The notes below the pieces were generated by a model. That model did not search any database and was not told where the DNA came from. It was given only the letters and a program-made list of their open reading frames with translations. Below, one piece after another: positions 11,227-21,663 of a stretch of DNA of 64,000 nt; positions within the stretch are counted from its first letter, which is position 1, and every line of letters starts with the position of its first letter. The translations under genes and the position numbers were made by a program. Origin of the DNA: Gaertneriomyces semiglobifer (Eukaryota; Chytridiomycota; Chytridiomycetes; Spizellomycetales; Spizellomycetaceae); contig JAHLKF010000019.1 in assembly GCA_025558075.1 (NCBI GenBank), positions 248,001 to 312,000 of the forward strand. Reading direction: 5' to 3'.

Positions 11227-12716
11227 ATGGAGCAAATGGCAGAAAGAAAAGTTAAAGTTGGTTTTCAAGGCAGGTTCCACCACTCTTAAGCAACCACTTG
11301 GAATCCAGCAATTCATGTTCTGACACGATGCTAAAGGTCAAAAGGGCGCTTACTCGGAAACTGCTGTCCTGGAACTATTTGCGTCCCAGAGGAAACTACA
11401 GGAACAAATTCCCGAACCATTAGGTTACCACTCCTTTTCCAATGTAGGTCGTTTGAGATTGCTTCCAAGGTTGACAGCTTGAAGCATCTCCATAAACCCG
11501 TCGATCACCTTACAGGTTTTCGATGCAGTCCAAAACGATGAAGTGGATTACGGTCTAGTGCCAATTGAGAACTCATCAACGGGGACTTTTCAGTATGTGT
11601 TCCTGTCATCGGTTCACCAAAGAACGCACAATCAGCCTGTTCACCACTGCCTGTACCTTTATCTAGCTTCACTTACGATCTTCTGATCAAATACTCCCTA
11701 TACATCGTCGGCGAGTTTCAGTTCCATGAGAGCCACTGGTATGAATAACTGCTGCTCGACAGCGGCGGGATGAGGAGGGGCTCTCAACCATCACAGTCTG
11801 TTAGCGCTGCCTGGTGTGAACCTGGAAGACATTACCAAGGTCCAGTCACATCCCTACGCCATCGACCAATGTCGAGGATTCCTATCGTCATTGGACAAAA
11901 CGGTCGTCATTAGCCAGACCCCCGATACCGCCACCAGCGCCGCCGAGATTGCGACGCAACGGCTTGAGACCACGTAAGAACCACCCGTCTTCGTTACCAT
12001 TGTCTGGGGCAGTACTAATCACGTATATGTCACCTTACCAACATGTAGGGCCGCCATTGCGGGTCGTCGTGCCGCAGAGATCTACAACTTGGCCATCCTC
12101 AAAGAGGGCATCGAAGATACGCGGGGTACTATCACCCGCTATGTTCTTGTCGCGCGAAGACCCATCACACCCGAACGTCACGAAGAACCGCGCACATCGC
12201 TTTCCTTAATGATGCGCAATCAGGTTGGAGCATTTCACAAAGCCGTGGCGGCATTTGCGTTACGAGACATCAAGTATGTTGTTCCTTTGGGCGGGTACTG
12301 AGGGATGACCCTAATTTTGTATCCCCATACAGTATTGCGAAGCTTGAATCCCGACCGGTTACTTCTAGCATTCAAATGTCAAGGCCCTGGGAGTATATGC
12401 TGGTAAGAAAACCGGCATATCGTCCATCTTCTGCGGGCGAGCCGCTGAACGTCACAAACTAGTACGTGGATGTCGACGGAAGTACCTCTGACACGCCACT
12501 TCAGAATGCACTCAAGCATTTGGAAGAATTTGCACAAATTCGGATGCTTGGTAAGCTTTTAGCATTATGGAACCTCAATTAGTTGCGTAGCGCACTATGC
12601 TTACCAGCTCTACGCTAGGCTCTTACCCAAGACATATCCCTCCTCGGCAGGTGGGTGCTCCTCCCGTGGATGATTCATCCGCAATGCCACTCACTCCTTG
12701 CTCCTACTTTTTTTGA
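11227..12716 (+). CDS. Prephenate dehydratase, nine exons, one apparent frameshift
   Basis: This enzyme decarboxylates and dehydrates prephenate to phenylpyruvate in phenylalanine synthesis (yeast PHA2). Exons: 11227-11269, 11337-11443, 11516-11592, 11668-11738, 11797-11973, 12049-12273, 12333-12402, 12463-12550, 12619-12716. Seen: GAYSETA substrate-binding start, YGLVPIENSSTGTF, IVGEFQFHESHCLL, QVQSHPYA-type region, and the Thr-Arg-Tyr motif ITRYVLVARR equivalent to TRF. A C-terminal ACT regulatory domain (SLMMRNQVGAFHKAVAAF) carries the ESRP phenylalanine-binding motif. Intron 1 appears to be GC-AG. In exon 4 the conserved TYDLLIKYSL is in one frame and YIVGEF in another, one base short near 11,699. 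The summed exons are 956 nt, exactly one short of whole codons (318 aa). Start 11227 or 11236. Confidence 0.85.
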
Positions 12717-12860
12717 CAGCCGAGAATAGGTCCCTTGGGAATTGGTTACTGAAGGGTTTCCTGTTGATGACAACTGAAATCGTCAGCACGCCCGGAGAAT
12801 GTTTGAAGACGTGGATTAAGTGTACTGAGAACAGTGGACTACTAAATGCATTAAACATTT

Positions 12861-14244
12861 CTATTTCTTCTTTCCCTTTGCCTTCCCACTCTTATCATCG
12901 CTATCTTCCAACTTCCTCAAGCGAGAATTGATCTGTTCTTCTTGTGCTTGTAACTTTGTCAGTAAGGTTTTCCGCAAGTCATCCAGCTTGATGGACAATG
13001 TTGACGAAACAAACGTGGCCAATTCTCTTGCCGCAATTTCTTGGGGAGTCGTTTGCGCTACAGTGATATGATAAGGATGGATGGTGAATACAGCGTTAGC
13101 GACATGCGACCCACCTTCTTGTACATCTCTGTTTTCCGTGATTCCCACGGTATCCGTGATTTTCGTGATCTCTTCACTTTGGGCGGGGACCGTGTCCGCA
13201 GTCTTTACACTTTCCTTCTCCACTTGTTCAGGTGATTGTGGGAGACTCTCCCCTTCGCTCTCTTGTGCTAATGGCGCATCCTCAGATGGTGCTGATGGCT
13301 CAGGAACCGCTTCGGTCTGGGCGCAGGAAGTCAGTGCGGAGAAGAGATATAACAGGTGACAGGAGAATACACACCTCTACAGCAGTTGCTTCTTTCGCAG
13401 TGTCCTCGTCCGTTGCTTCCACCATAACTTGCTCAATTTCAGTTGCATCCTGGTCCACACGCAAGTTCAATCTCATCTTTTTGGTAAAGACGTACTTATA
13501 CATAAGGTAATGCCGGAAGTACCTGGAAAGCACAGTCAACTTTCAAATCCCTGAATTATTCGCTCTAAGTTTCATGCTCGTTTGACTTACGTCTTCACTG
13601 CGTACTCGGTTATAGCCCTGACTTGCGCCAAGCTGAATATTTGCTGGCTGAATGGCGGTCGGTGGACGGCGTGGTGCAACAGGGTATCTTTGAAAAAAGA
13701 GTAATCTTCATCTAGGTGGGCATAAGGAGATGCTAAAGACAGTGTCAGAGTTTGTTGCAGTCAGTGTTCAAGAGATCAACGATAAACTTACCAACTGCTT
13801 GTGCATGGGTTCTCTTCATGATAGAGAAGAATGCGGATGCTTGCTCTGGCGAAAAGCCATGGTCCTTTGCGAATCTGAAAATAGTGCAGCGTAAGGCTTT
13901 GGTACGGTAGGACACTTTTGCATGGTCAAACGAGTTCTACCGAATGTTGTAATAGTAAAAGTCCAGTACGATGGCGTCCTTAGGATCGAGTGCTTTCAGC
14001 CCAAAGATTCTTTCCATGTAGCTTGCGAAAGATAAATTATTTGACTGCTCTACTCTGGAGAATACTCGTGTCCCTGTAGCCTTACCTACTTTATAGTCTG
14101 CTCATTCGTTTGCATATGCAGTAGGTCATGAACCTGCTTCATGGAAAGATCTTTCCAAGTCAACGCCTGCGTCTAGCGGAAGAAACAACTCCAACGTCAG
14201 GCGTCGTTCCAGAGCACACTAAAAGACTGTTACTGAGTTACCAT
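12861..14244 (-). CDS. CFAP119/CCDC189-like cilium and flagellum protein (342 aa)
   Basis: Seven exons on the minus strand: 14244-14242 (the ATG alone), 14172-14090, 14054-13941, 13874-13792, 13732-13591, 13522-13375 and 13316-12861. All phases agree. The central 190 residues match the DUF4464 family of human CCDC189/CFAP119: AIVLDFYYYNIRFAKDHGFS, QASAFFSIMKRTH, LLHHAVHRPPFS and TYFRHYLMYKYVFT. The C-terminal third is acidic and then ends in a Lys-rich coiled-coil tail (RLRKLEDSDDK, GKAKGKKK). The family is restricted to organisms with motile cilia, so I expect expression during zoospore formation. The length is close to the animal protein. It is divergent with the redox/F-box gene, with 260 bp between start codons. 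Confidence 0.8.
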
Positions 14245-14504
14245 GTTGCGATACGCTTGTTTTCTGTAGTATATACCGTCGTCGTATGTTTTTTAATGGA
14301 ACGCTCACGCAACTTTCTCACCAGAGATTGAGCGGAGTTGGTTACGTAACAGGATGTTATCAATATCACTGAGAATGAACACTTTCCGTCCGAAATACGC
14401 GCAACTCGGCCCACTCAAAAACGTAATAAAGCGACGGCTGCTATCTCGAGTGCCGCTCTTTCGATTCACCAAAGTAAGAGCTGCAATCGAGCAAAAAGTA
14501 AGCC

Positions 14505-15660
14505 ATGATTGTTCGTCCGCGTGTCCAAGATAACGCCCAGTTTCCACCCACTCTTCCCACAATCTCCGGTCAAACCATCGACCTCGTTCAACTTTCAAGC
14601 GACAAACATGTGGTTGCGATTTTACTCAAGGTTGGGCGGTGAGATAGCTCAATGAAGTATGCAACCAAGGAGACATGCCCCATGCTGATTCGTTTTGTTC
14701 GTTCTGGTGGTTTCCCTTGTGATTTGTAGGCGCCATGGTGCCAAGTATGCCCGGTCCTCCTGACGCTGTTGTCTTTCCTGGGGCTGGATACCTCAATCAC
14801 CACCTTGGAATGGACCGATCCGCTCACTGACCGCGTGCGGTCTGTCACTCCCATTGAACGAAGATACAACCGCCTTCTGTTATGCCACGACACCTATTTC
14901 ATTGTGATATGCCCTGGAGGTCCAGAATCGTTGCGTCGCATTCAGCAAGAAAGTGAATGGGATAGATTGGAGAATGTAGCGTTTGTTGCAGATACGAATA
15001 TGGAGCTAGCTGAGGTTTTGGGGTTAAGGATAGGAGAGGGTGTTTGGCCGAGTATATTGAATGTCAAGGAAGACTTGAGTATTGAGACCATCGAGATTGG
15101 ACGAAGGTAGAGTGGCTAATTTTACTGCTTTGTATGGGCAATAGTCATAACTTTGACCGATTTGTAGTGCGGGATATTACGGAGATAAATATCTCCTTCG
15201 CTACCTCGGTCGACGACGACATACCATTGAAGCGCTCGCCGCCATAACTGTCAAACAGACAACCATCGTACTCTCACGCCTCCAAAAACGCACATCCAAA
15301 CACATTTATTATAACCATCCTTCCAAAGACAAACTCCCGCTCGAACTTCTTTCGGATATACTGTCACTTACCATCGGTCTCTCTGACCCACACTCTTTTG
15401 TTCAAATTGGGAAAACCTGTCGATCTTGGAAATATGTAGCCTTGAGTACTTCGATTGAAATGCTATCGGAACGCTTAAAGGGCGTTACAAAAATGATTCC
15501 GATGCGACGCGCGGACTGTGTAGAGAATGCTGATGACGACGAAGGTGCATACGTTCCGGTATTGGTCCTGGAACGGGCAGTAAAAGACTTGCAAATGGTG
15601 AGAGAGTGGGTGCTGAGGGTATTCGAAGGGTTTGGCATTGAGGTGCCAATAATTGTGTGA
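14505..15660 (+). CDS. Thioredoxin-fold (peroxiredoxin-like) domain fused to an F-box (331 aa)
   Basis: Exons 14505-14630, 14730-15106 and 15168-15660 join with matching phases (996 nt). Residues 1-185 follow an AhpC/TSA-like thioredoxin fold: the lead-in LPTISGQTIDLVQL, then VVAILLKAPWCQVC with a CxxC-type pair, then YFIVICPGGPESL, VAFVADTNMELAEVLGL and YYGDKYLLRYL. Residues about 223-260 are an F-box (LPLELLSDILSL then CRSWKYVAL), the Skp1-binding element of SCF ubiquitin ligases. I infer a cytosolic or nuclear SCF subunit whose substrate or regulatory module is a redox fold. Intron 1 has a weak donor (GTTGGG), and its choice rests on continuity of the fold across the WCQVC motif. Fusion by mis-joining of two genes is unlikely because the 15168 exon carries both halves in one frame. 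Confidence 0.7.
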
Positions 15661-15883
15661 GGCGTACAAAAGAAACTTCATGCCTCAGCGTCAAATAGGC
15701 GCCGAGTACATCGAAGACAGGATCAAACCGCGTCGAGTGCAATTTGTCTTTTTGATTGGCCAATGCAACGCGCTATGGTTAGGGTTAATTTACGTAAACT
15801 GCTTATGCAATGCGTAACACGGTTCAGCGTTCAACGACGAGTTGATTCAAAGCGAACAAAAGATCGCATTTCATCGCCCAGTC

Positions 15884-16531
15884 ATGACCGTTACCACTGC
15901 AACGGCTCCGCCTGTTGACGACAAGAATGTGTCTGTCCCAGAAGGCCATCTTCCGCTTCGGAAGAAGAAAATCTTGACACTAGTCTTCATCTTTCGTCAC
16001 GAAAAGCCAAATGAAGACTCCCAGATCGCCGTGCCGGCACGACAGCAAGTTCTCCTCGGCCTCAAGAAACGCGGGTTTGGCCACGGTCTCTGGAACGGGT
16101 TTGGCGGAAAAGTAAACGTCGCTGAGGAGTCGATTGTGGAAGGTGCCCAGCGAGAGGTGCACGAGGAATGTGGGATAAACATTCCGATCAGTCAGTTTGA
16201 AAGGATCGGGATCCTGTTATTTCATTTTCCGGGAGATGATACGGGTTTGGAATGCCATGTATTTTGTGTGGACGATAAGGAAGATGTGTACTTCGGAAAA
16301 GAGACGGAGAGTGAGGAAATGAGACCGGAGTGGGTCAACGTGGAAGATGTACCGTTTGGGAATATGTGGAAAGGCGACAGCATGTGGTGGCCCGTCATGC
16401 TAGAAGGGAAGTTGTTTGCTGGGCGGTTCTGGTTTGGGGATGGAGGCGCTGTTGTTCAACAGAAGGAAGTGGACGTCTTTGAGAGGGTGCCTATTGAGTG
16501 GGATTTGAACAAGGGATGGCGGTGGGATTAA
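15884..16531 (+). CDS. Nudix hydrolase, MTH1/NUDT1-like (215 aa)
   Basis: This is a single-exon Nudix hydrolase, closest by eye to the 8-oxo-dGTP diphosphatase MTH1, which cleans oxidised nucleotides from the dNTP pool. The frame opens upstream only with a TTG; the first ATG is 15884, giving 215 residues. The core RHEKPNEDSQIA to LGLKKRGFGHGLWNGFGGKV matches MTH1, followed by the Nudix helix EGAQREVHEECGI. Counted from the last Gly of GFGGK, the Gly-to-Glu spacing is one residue longer than in the usual Nudix box, an unusual detail. The downstream ESEEMRPEWVNVEDVPFGNMW and FWFGDGG segments are typical of NUDT1. The first 50 residues are a disordered extension. It lies 220 bp behind the redox/F-box gene on the same strand. 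Confidence 0.85.
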   Translation: MTVTTATAPPVDDKNVSVPEGHLPLRKKKILTLVFIFRHEKPNEDSQIAVPARQQVLLGLKKRGFGHGLWNGFGGKVNVAEESIVEGAQREVHEECGINIPISQFERIGILLFHFPGDDTGLECHVFCVDDKEDVYFGKETESEEMRPEWVNVEDVPFGNMWKGDSMWWPVMLEGKLFAGRFWFGDGGAVVQQKEVDVFERVPIEWDLNKGWRWD

Positions 16532-17547
16532 GCATGAAAGGGTTTAGTGTATACGAGAGATGATTAGCGTTAGTCTCTGGCTGTGACAGAGTAGAAGCGA
16601 TAGGTCATAGAAGGGCTGGAACCCGATTTGTGTTTAAGAACACCATCAGCTCGATTGGATACCTTGAAGATCCGTACACAATGTGCACTGGCAAAATGTC
16701 ACAGTGCATCCACCACAAAGTAGGACCTGATCAATGGCATCCTTGCCCTCAACCCACATTTCGTTCGGTCTCCCTTCATTTGGTGTGTGAAGTGGAAGAC
16801 GAGTCGTTCCATCACACACCAAATGGTTTGACGCACTACATATACACACACCGGAATGGCTTCCACAGCATGCATGCTTATCGCCGAAAGTCACCCGTCC
16901 ACCTTTCCACTCTCTGTTGGATGCCTCATGATTGAGTAACACCATTGATGCATGAAATGGGAATGTCGTTGGCAGGAGCTTTTGAAGGGCACCTCGGCAC
17001 AAACGCTGACTGGCATTCCCGTGCACTGTACGCTACGCTATCAATTCATTCACTCTTCATCTGCATGATTCTCAGAGGTAAACCTTTTGTCCCCCATTTT
17101 CATCAGTTGCATTACCGGCAGAGTGCACCTCCAAAATTATGAGAATCTCTTCAACCTATTCAGAAGACCCTTTAATGTTGTCCTCCTCCTCCTTATTCCG
17201 CTAATCCTCACACTCCCTCGCCCCGCCATCACTGGCCATGTAGCTATTGTATATAATGCCGTTCTGATGCTCCAATTCTCTGATCGTCGATGGAATTGCG
17301 CGACAAAACCATCTTTTTTCCAGGCGATGAATTGAATGAATCAGCGACGTGAAACTTGGGAATTGCTAACGGACGGACGACGGGAATTCACACAGTTAGT
17401 TAGCTGAGGGGAGTTGGATAATTTATTGTGAGGAATACTAGTCAGTAGCAGCAAAGTAGGGGCGTAACGTTTGCTTTGAAGCAGGCAAGCAACATAAGTT
17501 AGATTTAGACAGACTAGAAACGTCTGGTGTTAGAGATAGTTACAAAA
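16532..17547. other. Intergenic, 1 kb
   Basis: No gene is recognisable. The plus- and minus-strand frames at 16630-17026 mirror each other and carry no family motifs. The final 200 bases form the upstream region of HIS7. Confidence 0.45.
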
Positions 17548-19283
17548 ATGGCGGTATACTTACTGGATTACGGAGCTGGCAACGTACGGTCGCTTGTGAA
17601 TGCGGTGAACAGGCTGGGCTACGAGATCAAGTATGTGGAATCACCCGAAGATTTGCTCAAAGCAGAGGTAATTTTACTTTTTTACAAAGCCTGGGTTTCT
17701 GCTGAACCCCAAACGTCTAACATGTGGTTATTTCTTCTGTTAAGAAACTTTTGTTTCCCGGGGTAGGTGCATTCGGCCCAGCGATGCAGCGACTGCAAAC
17801 AACAGGATACGCCGAAGCGCTTCAACGCTACATTGCGTCCGGAAAACCATTCATGGGGATATGTGTAGGGATGCAATGCTTGTTCGAAGGATCAGAAGAA
17901 TCTCCAGGAATCCCCGGTTTAGGTCTGATTCCTTCCACTGTCCGCAAATTCGATGCAACTACCAAAGTCGTACCCCACATGGGCTGGAACGCTGCTGCCA
18001 ATGTGCGACCCAATAACGCGCTTGCCTCGTTGAACCACGAGGGACCGGAAAGCAGATACTACTTTGTGCACTCGTATGCGGTTCCTTATGATGAGAAAGT
18101 CAAAGATTGGGCATTTGGAGTAACGACGTATAAGGACGAGACCTTTGTTGCGGCAGTGAGGAAAGGAAATGTGTTTGCCACGCAGTTCCATCCCGAGAAA
18201 AGTGGTTGGGCTGGGCTAAAAGTACTACGCTCCTTCCTGTCATACACCCCAACCGACGGAAACGGTTCTGTAGTCAATGGAATCGACACAGCCCTAACAT
18301 TTGCCCCACCGAAAGACCACCTCACACGACGCATCATTGCGTGTCTAGATGTTAGAGCCAACGATGCGGGAGACTTGGTTGTTACCAAAGGAGATCAGTA
18401 CGATGTTCGTGAGCAGGGATCATCTACTGTGCGAAATCTAGGGAAACCCGTCGACTTGTCACGAGCCTATTTCGAATCTGGAGCGGATGAAATTACGTTC
18501 CTCAACATTACCGCATTCCGGGACATCCCATTACACGATCTTCCCATGTTGCAAGTGCTAAAGCTGGCGTCTCAATCCGTCTTTGTGCCCTTAACCATTG
18601 GTGGAGGTATCAGGAATCTCGTGGATCCCACAACTGGCGCGACGATTCCAGCACTGCAGGTCGCGGGAGAGTATTTCCGGTCAGGGGCAGACAAGGTGTC
18701 GATCGGTTCCGATGCGGTATACGCCGCGGAACAGTATTATGCCAACGGCGCTGTCGGATTCGGAGAAACAGCCATTGAGCAGATCGCGCGCGTGTACGGG
18801 TCTCAAGCTGTGGTTGTATCTGTGGATCCCAGACGAGTCTACGTCGCATCACCAGCGGATGCACCTACGCACCACGTGATTCCCACTGCCTATCCCGGGC
18901 CAAACGGCGAGGAGTTCTGCTGGTATCAGTGTACAGTAAAAGGCGGGCGCGAAGGACGAGATTTGGACGTATATCAATTGGTGACTGCATCGGAAGCGTT
19001 AGGCGCGGGAGAGATATTGCTGAATTGCATGGACAAGGACGGCACCAATTCGGGATACGACCTTGAGTTGATTCGTGATGTGAAGAAGAGTGTGAGAATT
19101 CCGGTCATAGCATCCAGTGGGGCAGGGAAAGTGGAGCACTTCGGAGAAGCGTTTAGGGAAACGGATGTAGATGCAGCGTTGGCGGCTGGGATCTTTCACC
19201 GACAGGAGGTCCCGGTGTGGGAGGTGAAGAGATATCTTGAAGAGACAGGGCACGAAGTGCGTAGAAAGGAGCCTGCATTGTAA
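17548..19283 (+). CDS. HIS7: Imidazole glycerol phosphate synthase (HisH-HisF fusion)
   Basis: This bifunctional enzyme performs the fifth and sixth steps of histidine synthesis. The glutaminase half releases ammonia, and the cyclase half uses it on PRFAR to form imidazole glycerol phosphate and AICAR. Exon 1 is 17548-17667 and exon 2 is 17745-19283, for 552 residues, the same length as yeast His7. The glutaminase starts at VYLLDYGAGNVRSLVNAV and has the nucleophile in GICVGMQCLF and the His/Glu pair in TQFHPEKSGW. The cyclase barrel starts near residue 230 (RIIACLDVRANDAGD) and includes LTIGGGIR, GADKVSIGSDAV, EILLNCMDKDGTNSGYD and VIASSGAGK. All catalytic signatures are present and the gene looks intact. 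Confidence 0.97.
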
Positions 19284-19529
19284 CCAATTTTGTAACGTCC
19301 TGATTTCGTCCGAATCAAATATGTATCCACATATCCCATTGACACACCCAACCCACACGTTCACAGCTGTATGGGACCATGACCCACGCTCAGGCATCAC
19401 TAGTGGTTGGCCACCTGTCACCTGGGCCGTGAGGGCGAGTCACTCTCATAGCGAACATCTTCTGCAAGAGGTTGTTTGTATTGTAACCATCATCATTCAT
19501 AAGTCTATCATAAATAACTATCATATCTT

Positions 19530-20603
19530 CTACGTCTCCTTTGCTGCTTTTCTATGTCTGACACCATCCACACCGTTAATGTTAAGATTCGCAGCACCCG
19601 TTCCCTCCGGTGATGCTGGTCGCTTCAAGCTATTTTCTACAACGGTCGTCTTGAGCACCTTGCCCTTTGAATCACCTCCCTTCAAATAAGTCTCCAGGGT
19701 GATACCCAAAAAGACAACACCTACGGATATCCACTGTCCGATGGTGAGGTGGTGGTCAAACCAGAACAAGCTCAACAAGATCGAAAACATCTTCCGGGTG
19801 ACATTCACCGTCACCAAGCTCACAGCGCCAAAGCGCTCCAAAGTGTGAAAGATAAAGCACTGCCCGATGGCTCCGCAGAAACCGTACAACAGAATGTCAT
19901 ACACGATGCGTGGGTGTGCGGTGCAGAATGCCACAGCGTTCGCAAGCTCGTGAGTGTATGGCCATAGCAAAAGGTAGCCGGCCATCAAAACCGATGAGAC
20001 CAAATTCAATGTGACCATCATGGACGACCCGGAGACTCTAAAGATGCGAAAGATCTGGTCCTGGGTCGAGTTCATGGTTCCATCCATGAGAAGGCTGATC
20101 ATGAGGAGCGCTAATCCGTAAAGACTGTTTGTTTTGGTGCCACTGCCCTTGCCTTCTTGTTCGTGCAAGAGCATGAAACTCGATACACCGGCAGTGATCA
20201 CTCCAACGACAAGGTACTTGTACCATGGAAACGTGCGCCGATAGATGAGGAAGTTCATGAGCATCAGCGGAACGAGTTTGCATGACTTTCCAAGGATGAC
20301 TGTTGGGTAATCAATATGCTTCAACGCGGCATACCCGAATTGCGGGGAGATGGTGCCTATCACAGCGAGCTTGAGGTATCCTTGTAACAAGCCTGGTTTG
20401 AGGGTATCCAGCTGTTTCCCACGTAGGCGAAGGTAAATGTACCCGACCAGAGACGCCGAAAGCGACTGAACAATGCTCAACACCACAAAGTACTTGAACT
20501 TTTGGCCGCCGTAGACTTGTGTTGTCACACTCTCCTGGGTCAACTGCCATGTCAGAAAGCATACATAGATGCCAACGACGCAGACCGCCAGCTCCCCGTA
20601 CAT
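19530..20603 (-). CDS. HUT1: HUT1/SLC35B1-type nucleotide-sugar (ER ATP/UDP-galactose) transporter (357 aa)
   Basis: This is a multi-pass ER membrane transporter of the SLC35B1/Hut1 family, proposed to carry UDP-galactose or exchange ATP/ADP for folding in the ER lumen. The start is the ATG at 20603; an open frame continues upstream only with a GTG. About ten hydrophobic segments alternate with short loops. Family signatures include QESVTTQVYGG, ISPQFGYAALKHIDYPTVILGKSCK, FPWYKYLVVGVI, LLMDGTMNSTQDQIF and the last pair VTVNVTRKMFSILLSL and LTIGQWISVGVVFLGI. The cytosolic C-terminal tail ends KAAKET, with lysines close to the end, which would suit ER retrieval. A single exon. It runs tail-to-tail with HIS7 (246 bp apart). 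Confidence 0.92.
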   Translation of the reverse strand: MYGELAVCVVGIYVCFLTWQLTQESVTTQVYGGQKFKYFVVLSIVQSLSASLVGYIYLRLRGKQLDTLKPGLLQGYLKLAVIGTISPQFGYAALKHIDYPTVILGKSCKLVPLMLMNFLIYRRTFPWYKYLVVGVITAGVSSFMLLHEQEGKGSGTKTNSLYGLALLMISLLMDGTMNSTQDQIFRIFRVSGSSMMVTLNLVSSVLMAGYLLLWPYTHELANAVAFCTAHPRIVYDILLYGFCGAIGQCFIFHTLERFGAVSLVTVNVTRKMFSILLSLFWFDHHLTIGQWISVGVVFLGITLETYLKGGDSKGKVLKTTVVENSLKRPASPEGTGAANLNINGVDGVRHRKAAKET

Positions 20604-20676
20604 GGCTCTTCTCTCCTTGCCGCTCTCTCTGCTGCACTGCACCGGCAGTCAGTCTTGTAACTGGGTGCCAGGAATC

Positions 20677-20928
20677 CTATTTACAGTTCTGAGGAAACTG
20701 CGACGTGGCATTGCGCGAGTTATAAATAAAACATGGGCAGTCGCACGCTGAGAAGTTATGGAACATGCAGAACTGAACTTTATATGACAACGGACTGAGA
20801 TATTCATTGTCTGAAGAAGCCCGTCTGTGCGAGAGGAGCTTCCAATGCGTAGGCCTTGTTCTCCCCCCGTCTTGGTTGGTGGTTGTTGAGGCGATGACGA
20901 GCACACATGCCAGCGAGACGAGATTCAT
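20677..20928 (-). CDS. Candidate small secreted Cys-rich protein (83 aa)
   Basis: This is an ATG-initiated frame with a good signal-peptide profile: MNLVSLACVLVIAS, then a polar Thr/Asn/Gly stretch where cleavage could occur. The mature part has five cysteines clustered in the last 35 residues (FCMF, ACDC, PCFIY, NCK) and two potential N-glycosylation sites (NFS, NAT). I do not recognise the family. It starts 75 bp upstream of HUT1 on the same strand, so the segment could also be a 5' leader. The odd number of cysteines and the lack of any homologue to compare leave this as a candidate only. Confidence 0.35.
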   Translation of the reverse strand: MNLVSLACVLVIASTTTNQDGGRTRPTHWKLLSHRRASSDNEYLSPLSYKVQFCMFHNFSACDCPCFIYNSRNATSQFPQNCK

Positions 20929-21132
20929 TCTACGCTGGGTATTGTTGGATGTTACTGAGGGTCAAGACCCTACAAACGGAAAACGATGAGATTCACAGCA
21001 AAGGCGATTGCAGTTATCTCATATCTTCATATATGTACAATTATTAAATAATGAACAGAACTCTATCTATTTGATGCTGTGGTATAGTATATACTTTGGC
21101 GGGGCTGGTCCTTCCGGGTCTCAACCAGGTCG

Positions 21133-21663
21133 CTATACAACGGGTTTCAGCACTCTGTTGGTCTTGCGAGTCTTTTTCGTAGCAGGGGCATGGTCATTCT
21201 CTCGCACGTAAAACTTGCGCAACATCATGATGGCTTCCTCTCTAAAGTAACCGCCTTGCACGGCATACGGACGCCCCTCATCCACAAGGCTGCTATGAAC
21301 ATTGAATACAGACCCGCACCCTCCAAACTTGTCGTTTCCGCACCCATACAACACTTTTCGGATACCCACGAGTCTCAGCGCACTCGCACACATCACACAC
21401 GGTTCAACGGTGACATACAGATCCGTTTCTACAAACACCGAAGACGGATGGGATGCTAGAATGTCGTCGATAGCACACATCTCTGCATGACGGGTGCCAT
21501 TGAGCTGTTCATTCGTTCGGTTTCTGCCTCGTCCAATGATCGTGCCATCGCGCACGAACACACATCCTACAGGGACCTCCAGAGCTTCATACGCTTCCTC
21601 TGCTTGTTCCAGAGCCGCCTTCATAAACCCCTTATGCACTGCTTCTGTCTCTGCGTCCCCCAT
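21133..21663 (-). CDS. TAD2: tRNA-specific adenosine deaminase subunit TAD2 (176 aa)
   Basis: This is the catalytic subunit that, with Tad3, deaminates A34 to inosine in tRNA anticodons; it is needed for wobble reading. The zinc site is intact: His-Ala-Glu at residues 59-61 (catalytic Glu) and Pro-Cys-Val-Met-Cys at 88-92. Typical flanks are EALEVPVGCVFVRDG, ETDLYVTVEPCVMCASAL and VLYGCGNDKFGGCGSV. The C-terminus is basic (KKTRKTNR), suited to tRNA binding or nuclear import. The single exon starts at the ATG at 21663. The tRNA-Ser gene in this window has anticodon AGA, one of the substrates expected for this enzyme. Confidence 0.93.
   Translation of the reverse strand: MGDAETEAVHKGFMKAALEQAEEAYEALEVPVGCVFVRDGTIIGRGRNRTNEQLNGTRHAEMCAIDDILASHPSSVFVETDLYVTVEPCVMCASALRLVGIRKVLYGCGNDKFGGCGSVFNVHSSLVDEGRPYAVQGGYFREEAIMMLRKFYVRENDHAPATKKTRKTNRVLKPVV

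Noticed and set aside
14608..14730. Alternative start MWLRFYSR for the redox/F-box gene
   Set aside because: That frame stops within the intron; the frame from 14505 runs straight into the WCQVC motif.
16616..17142. Overlapping open frames on both strands behind the Nudix gene
   Set aside because: No motifs or good starts, and mirror-image openness is typical of compositional bias.
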